Shown piece after piece: positions 16,854 through 26,084 of a DNA stretch of 64,000 bases. The DNA is from Ectobacillus antri (GTDB lineage: Bacteria; Bacillota; Bacilli; Bacillales; Bacillaceae_G). The notes under the pieces are model-generated. The model did not search any database. It had not been told where the DNA came from and saw only the letters and a program-made list of their open reading frames with translations. The first letter of the stretch is position 1, and each line of letters starts with the position of its first letter. Location of the stretch: the NCBI RefSeq assembly GCF_003852715.1, contig NZ_RIAV01000003.1:124001-188000 (forward strand), read 5' to 3'. Made by a program: the position numbers and the translations under genes.

Positions 16854-18524
16854 GTGGAAATTAAAGAGACAGAATTAGTAAAAGTGTTTGCCCTCGGAGG
16901 AGTAGGGGAAATCGGTAAAAACATGTATTGCGTGGAAATTGATTCGGATATTTACATAGTGGATGCCGGGCTTATGTTTCCGGAAGAAGAAATGTTTGGA
17001 ATTGATATTGTCATTCCTGATATTACATATTTAGAAACAAATAAAGAACGAGTAAAAGCATTATTTTTAACGCACGGTCACGAAGATCATATTGGTGGAA
17101 TTGCATACGTACTAAGAAAACTGCATATTCCTGTATACGGAACTAAGCTTACACTAGGTCTTGTAGAAGCCAAACTTAGCGAGGCGGGGCTGCTCGGAAA
17201 GGTTACCTTAAAAACAATTGATGCAAATTCAGTTGTCAACTTCAGAACAACGACAGTTTCATTTTTCAGAACCAATCATAGTATTCCTGACTCTGTCGGA
17301 GTTGCATTTCACACATCTCAAGGGGCAATTGTATACACGGGTGATTTTAAGTTTGATCAAACACCAGTTGATAAGTACGGAGCAGATATTGGTAAAATGG
17401 CACAACTTGGTAACGAAGGTGTACTTTGCTTATTATCAGATAGTACAAATGCAGAAAGACCAGGATACACAGGATCTGAGAGTGCTGTAGGAGTTGAAAT
17501 ATCAAAAGAGTTTTATAAAGCAGAAGGTCGTATTCTCGTAGCTTCGTTTGCATCTAACGTACATCGTATTCAACAAGTATTTGATGCTGCATATGAACAT
17601 GGCCGTAAAGTGGCTGTTGTAGGCCGCAGTATGGTGAAGGTAGTTGATATTGCTCATAACCTAGGATATTTACATATTCCTGATGGAATGATGATTTCCT
17701 TACAGGATATTGACAACTATCCGGAACGGCAAGTGGCTGTTTTGACAACAGGAAGTCAGGGAGAGCCAATGGCAGCTCTTTCACGTATGGCAAAGAATGC
17801 ACATAAACAGATGGCTATACGAAAAGGTGACACAGTTATTATAGCTGCTTCACCAATTCCAGGAAACGAAACGTCTGTTTCTAAAACAATTGATTTGTTA
17901 TTCCGCGCGGGTGCCAATGTTGTGTACTATGGTGAAAAGAAAGTGCATGTATCCGGTCATGGTAGCCAAGAAGAGTTAAAACTTATGTTAAATTTGATGA
18001 AGCCAAAATACTTCTTTCCAGTACATGGAGAGTTTAGAATGCAAAAGGCGCATGCAAAGCTTGCACAAGAAATCGGTATGGATCAAAATGATATTTTTAT
18101 TGTAGACAAGGGAGACGTTATCTCGTTTAGTAACGGGGAGCCTAAAGCAAGTGGCAAAGTGCCAGCCGGAAATGTATTAATTGATGGACTAGGTATTGGA
18201 GATGTTGGAAACATTGTTTTGCGCGACCGGAAGTTATTGTCTCAGGATGGTATTCTTGTCGTTGTAGTTACTTTGAAAAAAGAAACAAAGGCAATTGTAT
18301 CTGGCCCTGAAATTATCTCTCGTGGCTTTGTATATGTAAGGGAATCAGAGAAACTTATTGACGATTCTGGAAAGATGGTAAAGGAAATCGTAGAAAAAGC
18401 GATTCGTGAATCTTCAGTTGAGTGGTCCACGCTAAAGCAAAGTGTTCGTGAGTCTTTAAGTCAATTCTTGTTTGACAAAACAAAACGTCGCCCGATGATT
18501 CTACCAATCATTATGGAAGTGTAA
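16854..18524 (+). CDS. rnjB: Ribonuclease J2
   Basis: A 556-residue metallo-beta-lactamase/beta-CASP ribonuclease. Start GTG 16854 follows GGGAGGCAGG. The zinc motif HGHEDH is at residues 74-79, with further metal ligands in FFRTNHSIPDSVG and YTGDFKFDQTP; the beta-CASP domain contains LSDSTNAERPGYTGSE and SGHGSQEELKLML. Position between dapA and tepA identifies it as the RNase J2 paralogue of B. subtilis rather than RNase J1, although J1 and J2 are difficult to separate by motif alone. It works with RNase J1 in mRNA decay and rRNA maturation. Confidence 0.93.
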   Translation: MEIKETELVKVFALGGVGEIGKNMYCVEIDSDIYIVDAGLMFPEEEMFGIDIVIPDITYLETNKERVKALFLTHGHEDHIGGIAYVLRKLHIPVYGTKLTLGLVEAKLSEAGLLGKVTLKTIDANSVVNFRTTTVSFFRTNHSIPDSVGVAFHTSQGAIVYTGDFKFDQTPVDKYGADIGKMAQLGNEGVLCLLSDSTNAERPGYTGSESAVGVEISKEFYKAEGRILVASFASNVHRIQQVFDAAYEHGRKVAVVGRSMVKVVDIAHNLGYLHIPDGMMISLQDIDNYPERQVAVLTTGSQGEPMAALSRMAKNAHKQMAIRKGDTVIIAASPIPGNETSVSKTIDLLFRAGANVVYYGEKKVHVSGHGSQEELKLMLNLMKPKYFFPVHGEFRMQKAHAKLAQEIGMDQNDIFIVDKGDVISFSNGEPKASGKVPAGNVLIDGLGIGDVGNIVLRDRKLLSQDGILVVVVTLKKETKAIVSGPEIISRGFVYVRESEKLIDDSGKMVKEIVEKAIRESSVEWSTLKQSVRESLSQFLFDKTKRRPMILPIIMEV

Positions 18525-18552
18525 GTGAATGAATTGCTTGCTGTTAAGTTTT

Positions 18553-18593
18553 ACAACATGTGCCGGGTGTTTTTAGCACCCGGCACATGTTGT
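18553..18593 (+). other. Perfect 17-bp hairpin without T tract
   Basis: ACAACATGTGCCGGGTG (18553-18569), loop TTTTTAG, and the exact reverse complement CACCCGGCACATGTTGT (18577-18593). It is stable, starts 29 bases after the rnjB stop, and is followed by GTGGAAA rather than T residues. It could still act as a Rho-type, bidirectional or RNA-stabilising structure. Confidence 0.75.
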
Positions 18594-18645
18594 GTGGAAA
18601 ATACATAGGCTGATATAGTTGAATAGTAAAAACAACAAGGAAACA

Positions 18646-18769
18646 ATGATACTTCTGATTCATACAGTTTTATGCTCAGTCTATATTCTTTATAGGCCTC
18701 ATTGTCGCTCGAGGTGTTGCTCGTTATGGTCTTCCATCTAAAAATATAGATTTCTATTTGGATTTATAA
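18646..18769 (+). pseudogene. Frameshifted 40-codon membrane-like small ORF
   Basis: From ATG 18646 (AAGGAAA just upstream) the frame reads MILLIHTV and then fails to a different short tail. The +1 frame from 18671 reads YAQSIFFIGLIVARGVARYG, then LPSKNIDFYLDL and a stop at 18767-18769. Removing one T from the TTTT run at 18668-18671 joins both parts into one 40-residue protein with an N-terminal hydrophobic helix of about 24 residues and a polar tail. It may be a recently broken gene, a phase-variable tract, or a sequencing error. I do not recognise the product. The rest of the 353-base rnjB-tepA gap shows nothing besides the hairpin at 18553. Confidence 0.45.
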
Positions 18770-18878
18770 GGTTGTATCGCTTAGTGTTACTAGAGAGACG
18801 GTGTTTTTTTTCTTTCCCTACATGAAAAAGCAAACATGACAAATACTATTGGTATCATCATGAAAGTGGGGTATTATC

Positions 18879-19595
18879 ATGTCAGAACATTACATAATGA
18901 ACGAAGAAGGGGAAAAAAAAGACCCAAGGGACTCACTTGTTGAAAAAATTCAACAGCTTGGACAAACAAATGTGCCGCAAATGAGTGAATCACGCATTCA
19001 TTGCTTAACCATCATTGGACAAATTGAAGGACATGTACAGCTTCCTCCGCAGAACAAAACGACAAAATATGAGCATCTAATTCCTCAAATTGTCGCAATT
19101 GAGCAAAATCCTAAAATAGAGGGACTACTTATTTTATTAAATACAGTAGGCGGAGACGTTGAAGCAGGTTTGGCTATTTCAGAAATGATTGCATCGCTGT
19201 CAAAACCCACTGTATCTATCGTACTTGGTGGTGGACATAGCATTGGTGTTCCAATTGCCGTGGCAACAGACTATTCGTATATCGTGGAAACTGCCACTAT
19301 GACGATTCACCCCATTCGATTAACAGGACTTGTAATTGGTGTTCCTCAAACCTTTGAGTATCTCGATAAAATGCAGGAGCGTGTCATTAAATTTGTGACA
19401 AAGCATTCTAAGATTACAGAAGACCGATTTAAGGAATTAATGTTTGCTAAAGGAAACTTGACGCGTGATATTGGTACAAATGTGGTTGGTGCAGATGCGG
19501 TTAAATATGGGCTAATAGACGAAGTGGGGGGAATTGGAGAAGCCATCCGCAAGTTAAATGAAATGATTGACATGCAAGGGAAGATGGTTCAATGA
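18879..19595 (+). CDS. tepA: ClpP-class serine protease TepA
   Basis: A 238-residue crotonase/ClpP-fold protein, translocation-enhancing protein TepA, start ATG 18879 behind AAAGTGGGG. The oxyanion region [17 protein letters not shown], the catalytic Ser121 in [15 protein letters not shown] and His144 in [11 protein letters not shown] keep the 23-residue spacing of ClpP-type proteases. In B. subtilis TepA was reported to help protein export; a spore role has also been proposed. No signal peptide or membrane helix is seen, so it is cytosolic. The stop overlaps ylzJ by 4 bases. Confidence 0.93.
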   Translation: MSEHYIMNEEGEKKDPRDSLVEKIQQLGQTNVPQMSESRIHCLTIIGQIEGHVQLPPQNKTTKYEHLIPQIVAIEQNPKIEGLLILLNTVGGDVEAGLAISEMIASLSKPTVSIVLGGGHSIGVPIAVATDYSYIVETATMTIHPIRLTGLVIGVPQTFEYLDKMQERVIKFVTKHSKITEDRFKELMFAKGNLTRDIGTNVVGADAVKYGLIDEVGGIGEAIRKLNEMIDMQGKMVQ

Positions 19596-19798
19596 TCTTA
19601 TATACAATAGTACCGGAGCATTTTATTTATCCTGTTGATGAACATGTATTTCATAAACAACAGATTGTCAGCTGTAACGGGGTAGCAATGGTGGTAGAGT
19701 CAAATGGAGAACAAGGACATGCTATTGTAAGAGTGTTAAGTAGTGATCCGCAAGACTATTTGCGTTATCAACCGGGTCAGCAAATATGGATTGTGTGA
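19592..19798 (+). CDS. ylzJ: YlzJ-like small protein
   Basis: A 68-residue protein of the YlzJ family starting at ATG 19592, overlapping the tepA stop. It opens [14 protein letters not shown] and carries an Asn-Gly-Val-Ala-Met-Val strand and a closing [11 protein letters not shown]. The family consists of short, probably beta-rich proteins of unknown function found only next to tepA in endospore formers. The tight linkage suggests that it acts together with TepA, but this is context inference. Confidence 0.88.
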   Translation: MILYTIVPEHFIYPVDEHVFHKQQIVSCNGVAMVVESNGEQGHAIVRVLSSDPQDYLRYQPGQQIWIV

Positions 19799-19893
19799 AA
19801 AAGAAGGAATTTACTCATGCAATATGGTATACTATAGAAAAAGAATGTAGCAGCCAATTATGGCTGCTTTCTTACGTTTGTAGAGGTGGCAAA

Positions 19894-22209
19894 ATGGCAA
19901 AACAAAAGCAGAGAGTACGAAAGAATAAAGAAAGAAAATCCGTACAACCTACGATGTATTATGAGATTGTTGGTTTAACTCTTTTTGCGCTCTCACTCAT
20001 CACAATATTGCACCTTGGTATGGTGGGAAAGGCACTTGTTTTATTTTTTCGTTTTTTCTTTGGAGAATGGTACATGGCAGGAGTGGGTGCGGCATTTGCG
20101 CTTTCAATTTATTTTGTAATGAAACGCAACTGGCCCAATTTATTACATAAACGTTTAGTAGGCACATATTTAATTGTTATTGCATTGTTGATGTTCAGTC
20201 ATATTGCTCTATTTAATATGTTAACGCAAAAAGGGCAGTTCCCAAGCCCTTCAGTTCTAGTAAGTACAAAGGAATTGTTTTTTATGGAAGTTAAAGGAAA
20301 GGTTGGCTCGCAAAAGCTGGGCGGTGGTATGATCGGAGCTGTTACTTTTGCGTGCTGTTATTTTTTATTCGATGAAGCGGGCGCATACATTGTAGGCATT
20401 ATTTTTGTACTTCTTGGCCTGCTTTGTATCACAAATAAACATATTGGTGAAATACTGGCACCGGTAGTGTATTTGATACGTGAGCAATTAAAGGCGTTCG
20501 GCCAAGATTATAAAGAATGGCGAGAAGGAAGAGCAGCTGTGCAAACTGAAAAAAAGAAAGTGCAGCGAAGTAAAACAATAGAGACTGCTGTAGAACATGA
20601 GATAGAGGATGAATTTGAAGAAGAATCAGAGGAAGAGTCAAGTGCTCCCCCCATTATTTCAAATTTTGCTGAACGTACCATTATAGAGCCCATAGTGACA
20701 AAAGAAAAGATCGTCAAAGAACAACGAATAGAAGCAGAAGATGTTGTAGATCCAGGACCTCCTATGCAGTTTACCAATATTGAGAATAAAGATTACTTGC
20801 TGCCCGCTTTGGATTTACTTCGCTTACCAGAGAATAGTCACGTGACTGATGAAAATGAATTAATTTATAAAAATGCAAGAAAGCTAGAGCAAACTTTTAA
20901 AAGTTTTGGGGTTAAGGCGAAAGTAACCAAGGTTCACAGAGGACCTGCTGTTACAAAATACGAAGTGTATCCTGATATGGGTGTTAAAGTGAGCAAAATT
21001 GTTAGCTTAAGTGATGACTTAGCACTGGCATTGGCGGCTAAAGATATTCGAATTGAAGCTCCTATTCCCGGCAAATCAGCAGTTGGTATTGAAGTGCCGA
21101 ACGCGGAAGTTGCGATGGTTACGTTGCGTGAGGTTTTGGAATCTAAAGGGGCAAGTCGAAACGAAGATCCGCTGCTGATTGGTTTAGGGCGTGACATTAC
21201 CGGAGAAGCCGTGATGGCACAGCTTAATAAAATGCCCCATTTATTAGTAGCCGGTGCTACAGGAAGTGGAAAAAGTGTTTGCATTAACGGTATTATTACA
21301 AGTATTTTAATGCGAGCTAAGCCTCATGAAGTCAAGCTTATGATGATTGATCCAAAAATGGTTGAACTGAATGTATATAATGGTGTACCCCACCTTCTGG
21401 CACCGGTGGTAACAGATCCGAAAAAAGCATCTATGGCATTAAAGAAAGTCGTAAGTGAGATGGAAAGGCGTTATGAGTTGTTCGCACATAGCAGTACGAG
21501 AAATATTGAGGGATATAATGAATATGTGCGTCAATATAATGAACAAGCAGAAGCAAAGCAACCAAGCTTGCCATATATTGTAGTAATTGTGGACGAGCTT
21601 GCAGATTTAATGATGGTAGCTTCATCAGATGTTGAAGATGCTATTATGCGCTTGGCACAAATGGCACGCGCAGCCGGTATTCATTTGATATTGGCAACTC
21701 AACGTCCTTCTGTAGATGTTATTACAGGGGTCATTAAAGCCAACATTCCATCACGTATTGCATTTGCGGTGTCTTCACAGACTGATTCAAGAACAATCTT
21801 GGATGCGGGGGGCGCAGAAAAGCTATTAGGACGTGGCGATATGCTCTTCTTACCAATAGGGGCATCTAAGCCTGTTCGAGTACAAGGTGCCTTTTTATCA
21901 GATGAGGAAGTAGAAAATGTAGTATCGTTCGTTATTTCTCAGCAAAAAGCACAATATCAAGAAGATATGATTTTACCAATCGCAGACGTTGTACAGGAAT
22001 CCGGTGACGATTTATATGAAGAAGCAGTTCAATTGGTTATTGATATGCAAACAGCATCTGTATCTATGCTGCAACGTCGCTTTCGAATTGGTTATGCAAG
22101 GGCAGCGCGTTTAATTGATGTGATGGAGGCGAACGGTGTAGTAGGTCCTTACGAAGGAAGTAAACCAAGAGAAGTACTTATTAAAGATAGAGAAGAGATG
22201 AGTTCGTAA
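19894..22209 (+). CDS. spoIIIE: DNA translocase SpoIIIE (FtsK family)
   Basis: A 771-residue septal DNA pump that moves the chromosome into the forespore. ATG 19894 follows GAGGTGGC; a longer frame from 19786 has no ribosome site and includes part of ylzJ. The N-terminus has a basic segment then about four membrane helices (roughly residues 27-190), followed by an acidic linker and the motor with Walker A GATGSGKS at 454-461 and the [12 protein letters not shown] Walker B. The C-terminal gamma winged helix ([29 protein letters not shown]) reads polarity sequences. Full length and intact. Confidence 0.97.
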   Translation: MAKQKQRVRKNKERKSVQPTMYYEIVGLTLFALSLITILHLGMVGKALVLFFRFFFGEWYMAGVGAAFALSIYFVMKRNWPNLLHKRLVGTYLIVIALLMFSHIALFNMLTQKGQFPSPSVLVSTKELFFMEVKGKVGSQKLGGGMIGAVTFACCYFLFDEAGAYIVGIIFVLLGLLCITNKHIGEILAPVVYLIREQLKAFGQDYKEWREGRAAVQTEKKKVQRSKTIETAVEHEIEDEFEEESEEESSAPPIISNFAERTIIEPIVTKEKIVKEQRIEAEDVVDPGPPMQFTNIENKDYLLPALDLLRLPENSHVTDENELIYKNARKLEQTFKSFGVKAKVTKVHRGPAVTKYEVYPDMGVKVSKIVSLSDDLALALAAKDIRIEAPIPGKSAVGIEVPNAEVAMVTLREVLESKGASRNEDPLLIGLGRDITGEAVMAQLNKMPHLLVAGATGSGKSVCINGIITSILMRAKPHEVKLMMIDPKMVELNVYNGVPHLLAPVVTDPKKASMALKKVVSEMERRYELFAHSSTRNIEGYNEYVRQYNEQAEAKQPSLPYIVVIVDELADLMMVASSDVEDAIMRLAQMARAAGIHLILATQRPSVDVITGVIKANIPSRIAFAVSSQTDSRTILDAGGAEKLLGRGDMLFLPIGASKPVRVQGAFLSDEEVENVVSFVISQQKAQYQEDMILPIADVVQESGDDLYEEAVQLVIDMQTASVSMLQRRFRIGYARAARLIDVMEANGVVGPYEGSKPREVLIKDREEMSS

Positions 22210-22235
22210 TATACGAAGATTTTTGTCGAATGCCG

Positions 22236-22264
22236 TTGACGATGTACGGATATTATGATACTAT
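22236..22264 (+). promoter_or_regulatory. Sigma-A promoter of the purine riboswitch transcript
   Basis: TTGACG (22236-22241), a 17-base spacer and TACTAT (22259-22264). A transcript would begin near 22271, about 15 bases before the riboswitch, so the order promoter, aptamer, terminator, genes is correct. Confidence 0.65.
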
Positions 22265-22284
22265 TTACCTCAGAATGAATTAGA

Positions 22285-22426
22285 TACCTCATATAATCAT
22301 GGAGATATGGTCCAGAAGTTTCTACCTAGCAGCCTTAAATTGCTAGACTATGAGGAGAGCGGTGACGCACATTCCTGTGCTCCAGTTTTCTCATGACGTA
22401 GAGATACTGTTGCACAGGTTTTTTTT
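22285..22426 (+). promoter_or_regulatory. Purine riboswitch, guanine type, with terminator
   Basis: The aptamer spans P1 CCTCATA (22287-22293) to TATGAGG (22349-22355). It has the conserved ATATAATC and GATATGG of J1/2 and P2, GTTTCTACC in L2-J2/3, GCAGCC-TTAAAT-TGC in P3/L3, and GACTATG. The specificity base before the P1 strand is C (22348, GACTATG), as in guanine/hypoxanthine binders; adenine binders have T. An expression platform follows: CCTGTGC (22374) to GCACAGG with a T8 run ending at 22426. The 3' P1 strand can alternatively pair with CTCAT in the terminator, so ligand should turn the operon off. A weak extra promoter may lie at 22499-22525. Confidence 0.93.
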
Positions 22427-22592
22427 ATGCATAAATATATAAAAATTTGTGCTAGAAAAATTATTAACATTTATTCGACAAATTACAACTTTTATATTTT
22501 GATTTTTATAATTTCATGATATAGTAAGGTTGAAAAAGACGAAAAGATGTCTTACATCAGAGGTCGAATAAGTGGAACACTGGGGGAGTAAC

Positions 22593-23318
22593 ATGTCAAT
22601 CAGGTCAGATAACCGGCATCTTTACTTACGAGTGATAGACCGGATTAAAGATGACATTAAAGAGGGCGTATACAAAGAAAAGCAGAAATTGCCTTCAGAA
22701 TTTGATTTGGCAAAGGAACTTGGGGTTTCTCGAGCGACCTTGCGAGAGGCGTTGCGCATTTTAGAAGAGGAAAATGTCGTGATTCGCCGTCATGGTGTTG
22801 GTACTTTTGTAAACGCTACACCGCTCTTCTCATCTGGGATTGAGCAGCTTTACAGCATCACTGATATGATTGCGGATGCCAAAAAAGTACCAGGTACTAT
22901 CTTTCTATCATCTTCGCTTACAAGTTTGACGGAAGAAGAGAAAGAGAAGTTTCGTTGTACAGAGAATGTGGAAGCGCTTGCAATAGAGCGGGTGAGAACG
23001 GCAGATGGGGAACCGGTCGTATATTGTGTTGATAAAATGCCGCATAATATCTTACCGGATTTGTCAGACTATAAAGAAGAGTCATTGCTGAGTATTATTC
23101 ACAGAAAAACAAACAAACGTGTGACATATGCAGTGGCTCATATTGAACCGCTGGGCTATCATTCGAAGGTGTCACCAATTTTAGAATGTGACCCTGAGAC
23201 AGCACTGCTCGTTTTAAAGCAAATGCACTATGATCAAAATGATGAGCCTATTTTGTATTCTGTAAACTATTTCAGAGCTGATAAATTCAGCTTCCACGTA
23301 CTACGAAAACGGATGTAA
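22593..23318 (+). CDS. ymfC: GntR-family regulator YmfC (HutC/UTRA type)
   Basis: A 241-residue regulator. ATG 22593 is preceded by GGGGGAG; GTG 22572 is less likely. The N-terminal winged helix reads [20 protein letters not shown] then [17 protein letters not shown] and the wing [10 protein letters not shown]; the C-terminal UTRA ligand domain runs from about residue 90 to the end and includes [21 protein letters not shown] and [11 protein letters not shown]. In B. subtilis ymfC occupies the same place after spoIIIE. Here it heads the riboswitch-controlled transcript with a nucleoside transporter, so it may respond to a nucleoside or sugar, which is inference. Confidence 0.9.
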   Translation: MSIRSDNRHLYLRVIDRIKDDIKEGVYKEKQKLPSEFDLAKELGVSRATLREALRILEEENVVIRRHGVGTFVNATPLFSSGIEQLYSITDMIADAKKVPGTIFLSSSLTSLTEEEKEKFRCTENVEALAIERVRTADGEPVVYCVDKMPHNILPDLSDYKEESLLSIIHRKTNKRVTYAVAHIEPLGYHSKVSPILECDPETALLVLKQMHYDQNDEPILYSVNYFRADKFSFHVLRKRM

Positions 23319-23362
23319 TGTCCCTCATCCTTTTGAGGAGGTGACACCTTTCAGAAGGGACA
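23319..23362 (+). other. Predicted three-way RNA structure in the ymfC-lipoprotein gap
   Basis: TGTCCCT (23319-23325) and AGGGACA (23356-23362) form a 7-bp closing stem around two small hairpins, CTCA..TGAG and AGGT..ACCT. It begins one base after the ymfC stop and lies upstream of the lipoprotein ribosome site GGAGGGG. It could be an RNase processing or stability element. Confidence 0.4.
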
Positions 23363-23416
23363 GTAAGTAGCAAGAGATACAAAAACTGCAACAGCATATT
23401 ATGGAGGGGTTCTAGT

Positions 23417-24487
23417 ATGAAGAAAAAAGCAGGTCTTTTATTATCCTTAACATTGGCAGCAAGCACGGTATTAGGTGCTTGCGGAACAGACAAGGCAGAA
23501 GAAAAAGGCGGCGACAAAAAAGCGTCTAACTTTAAAGTAGGTATGGTTACTGATACTGGCGGTGTTAATGACAAATCGTTTAACCAATCAGCTTGGGAAG
23601 GTTTAACTAAATTTGGTAAAGAGAACGGCTTGAAAGAAAACGAAGGCTATCGTTACTTGCAGTCCGAAAAAGAATCTGACTACTTGAACAATCTAAACAA
23701 ATTTAGCGAAGCAAAATTTAACCTCACTTTTGGTATCGGCTTTTTAATGGCAGATGCAATTGGTAAGGCTGCTGATCAAGCGAAAGATAGTCAGTTTGCA
23801 ATCGTTGATATGGTTGTAGACAAGCCAAACGTGACAAGCATCGTATTCAAAGAGAACGAAGGTTCTTTCCTTGTAGGCGCGGTAGCTGCTATGACGACAA
23901 AGTCCAATAAAATTGGCTTTATCGGCGGCGTAGAGAGCGATTTGATTAAAAAGTTCCAATACGGCTTCATCGCGGGTGCAAAAGCAGTAAATCCGAATAT
24001 TGAGGTTGTATCTCAATATGCAGGTGATTTTAACAACATTGCAAAAGGTACACAATTGGCTTCTACAATGTATGGACAAGGTGTTGATGTAATCTACCAT
24101 GCTGCGGGCGGTACAGGAAACGGTGTGTTCACTGAAGCGAAAAACCGCAAGAAAAAAGGCGAGAAGGTATGGGTAATCGGTGTTGACCGTGACCAGCATC
24201 AAGAAGGTATGCCTGAAAATGTTACATTAACTTCCATGGTTAAACGTGTAGACGTTGCAGTTGAAGAGGTTGCTAAAGAAGCAAAAGAAGGTACGCTTAA
24301 AGGCGGCGCTATTAAAGAATTTGGTTTAAAAGACAAAGGTATTGATATTGCAGAAACAACTGAAAATGTGAGCAAAGAAGCATTGGCTAAAGTAGAAGAG
24401 TTCAAAAAGCAAATCCTTGAAGGTAATTTAAAAGTTCCTGCAACTGAAGCAGAATATAAAACATATGAAGCTTCTCTGAAAAAATAG
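23417..24487 (+). CDS. BMP-family nucleoside-binding lipoprotein
   Basis: A 356-residue secreted solute-binding lipoprotein. ATG 23417 follows GGAGGGG. A type II signal peptide is visible: KKKAGLLLSLTLAASTVLGAC, with the lipobox LGAC and the lipid-modified Cys at about residue 21. The mature part matches the BMP/Med family: VGMVTDTGGVNDKSFNQSAWEG, TFGIGFLMADAI, and VIGVDRDQHQEGMPENV. Relatives such as NupN (YufN) of B. subtilis and PnrA bind purine nucleosides. With the guanine riboswitch upstream, guanosine or a related purine nucleoside is the likely ligand; specificity is inferred. Confidence 0.92.
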   Translation: MKKKAGLLLSLTLAASTVLGACGTDKAEEKGGDKKASNFKVGMVTDTGGVNDKSFNQSAWEGLTKFGKENGLKENEGYRYLQSEKESDYLNNLNKFSEAKFNLTFGIGFLMADAIGKAADQAKDSQFAIVDMVVDKPNVTSIVFKENEGSFLVGAVAAMTTKSNKIGFIGGVESDLIKKFQYGFIAGAKAVNPNIEVVSQYAGDFNNIAKGTQLASTMYGQGVDVIYHAAGGTGNGVFTEAKNRKKKGEKVWVIGVDRDQHQEGMPENVTLTSMVKRVDVAVEEVAKEAKEGTLKGGAIKEFGLKDKGIDIAETTENVSKEALAKVEEFKKQILEGNLKVPATEAEYKTYEASLKK

Positions 24488-24502
24488 GACACAGAGGAAT
24501 AG

Positions 24503-24531
24503 CAAAGGTTAGTTCTTGGAACTAACCTTTG
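24503..24531 (+). other. 13-bp perfect hairpin between binding protein and ATPase genes
   Basis: CAAAGGTTAGTTC (24503-24515), loop TTG, GAACTAACCTTTG (24519-24531). No T run follows (TATGTATAG). In such operons a hairpin of this kind often stabilises the upstream binding-protein mRNA or partly terminates transcription, giving more binding protein than transporter. Confidence 0.7.
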
Positions 24532-24551
24532 TATGTATAGGGGGTTAATTC

Positions 24552-26084
24552 ATGGAATATGTAATCGAGATGAACCATATTACAAAGGTTTTCCCTGGCA
24601 TCAAAGCAAATGACGATATTACCCTACAAGTAAAGAAGGGTGAAATCCATGCATTGCTTGGGGAAAACGGTGCCGGAAAATCGACACTAATGAACATCCT
24701 TTTCGGTTTATACCAGCCGGAAGAGGGTGAAATCAAAATTAAAGGTCAAGCTGTTAAAATTACAAGTCCTAATGTTGCAAATGATTTAGGAATCGGTATG
24801 GTGCATCAGCACTTTATGCTGGTACACAATTTTACTGTTACAGAAAATATTATTTTAGGAAATGAGCCGAAAAAGGGCGGCAAAATTAACATTGAAGACG
24901 CGGCAGCTGAAATTAAGAAACTGTCTGAGCAATATGGACTGGCGGTAGATCCATATGCAAAAATTGAGGATATTTCTGTAGGGATGCAACAACGTGTTGA
25001 AATTTTGAAAACATTGTACCGCGGCGCTGAAATCTTAATTTTCGATGAACCAACAGCTGTATTGACACCTCAAGAGATCCATGAGCTTATGAACATTATG
25101 AAGCGTCTTGTACAAGAAGGTAAGTCCATTGTTCTCATCACACATAAATTAAAAGAAATCATGGAAGTGTGTGATCGTTGTACAATTATTCGTAAAGGTA
25201 AAGGTATTGGAACAGTTGAGATTCAGAACTCTAGTGAGCAGGAATTAGCAGAATTAATGGTAGGAAGAGAAGTTAATTTTAAGACTGAAAAGTCAGACGC
25301 CCAACCACAACAGGATGTATTAAAAATTTCTAATTTGGTTGTACATGATGCCCGCAATTTACCTGCTGTAAAAGGCCTTGACTTAACTGTTCGTGCAGGA
25401 GAAATTGTCGGAGTTGCAGGGGTAGATGGTAACGGTCAAAGTGAACTGATTGAAGCAATCACAGGGTTACGAAAAGTTGAGTCAGGTTCTATTACATTAA
25501 ATCAAAAAGATGTTACGAACTGGCCTACGCGCCGTATTACAGAAGAAGGGGTCGGACATATTCCCCAGGACCGCCATAAGCATGGATTGGTTCTAGACTT
25601 TTCTATTGGCGATAATATGGTGCTTCAAACCTATTATAAAGAACCAATTTCTAGAAATGGTATATTAAATTTCGGTAAAGTATACGAAAAAGCAAAAGCA
25701 TTAATTGAGCAATTTGATGTGCGCACACCAAGTGAACATACGCCTGCACGTGCGCTATCCGGTGGAAACCAGCAAAAAGCGATTATCGCTCGCGAAGTGG
25801 ACCGTAATCCGGATTTGTTAATTGCAGCACAACCTACACGTGGTCTGGATGTAGGCGCAATCGAGTTTATTCATAAAAAGCTTGTTGAGCAACGTGATAA
25901 AGGAAAGGCGGTTTTACTTTTATCACTTGAATTGGATGAAATTTTAAATGTAAGTGATCGTATTGCTGTTATTTACGAAGGGCGCATTGTAGGTATTGTG
26001 AATGCAAAAGAAACAAACGAGCAAGAGTTAGGCCTGTTGATGGCGGGCGGAACGCAAGGGGAGAAGGTGGAGAACCATGCATAA
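24552..26084 (+). CDS. Nucleoside ABC importer, duplicated ATPase
   Basis: A 510-residue ATPase of the simple-sugar/nucleoside (RbsA/NupO-like) type with two nucleotide-binding domains. ATG 24552 follows TAGGGGGT. Domain 1 has Walker A GENGAGKST, the signature SVGMQQRVEILK and Walker B ILIFDEPTAVLTP. Domain 2 has GVDGNGQSELIE in place of the usual Walker A, the signature LSGGNQQKAIIARE and the variant end AAQPTRGLDVGAIE. This asymmetry is normal for the group. It energises the two permeases that follow; the stop overlaps the first permease by 8 bases. Confidence 0.94.
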   Translation: MEYVIEMNHITKVFPGIKANDDITLQVKKGEIHALLGENGAGKSTLMNILFGLYQPEEGEIKIKGQAVKITSPNVANDLGIGMVHQHFMLVHNFTVTENIILGNEPKKGGKINIEDAAAEIKKLSEQYGLAVDPYAKIEDISVGMQQRVEILKTLYRGAEILIFDEPTAVLTPQEIHELMNIMKRLVQEGKSIVLITHKLKEIMEVCDRCTIIRKGKGIGTVEIQNSSEQELAELMVGREVNFKTEKSDAQPQQDVLKISNLVVHDARNLPAVKGLDLTVRAGEIVGVAGVDGNGQSELIEAITGLRKVESGSITLNQKDVTNWPTRRITEEGVGHIPQDRHKHGLVLDFSIGDNMVLQTYYKEPISRNGILNFGKVYEKAKALIEQFDVRTPSEHTPARALSGGNQQKAIIAREVDRNPDLLIAAQPTRGLDVGAIEFIHKKLVEQRDKGKAVLLLSLELDEILNVSDRIAVIYEGRIVGIVNAKETNEQELGLLMAGGTQGEKVENHA

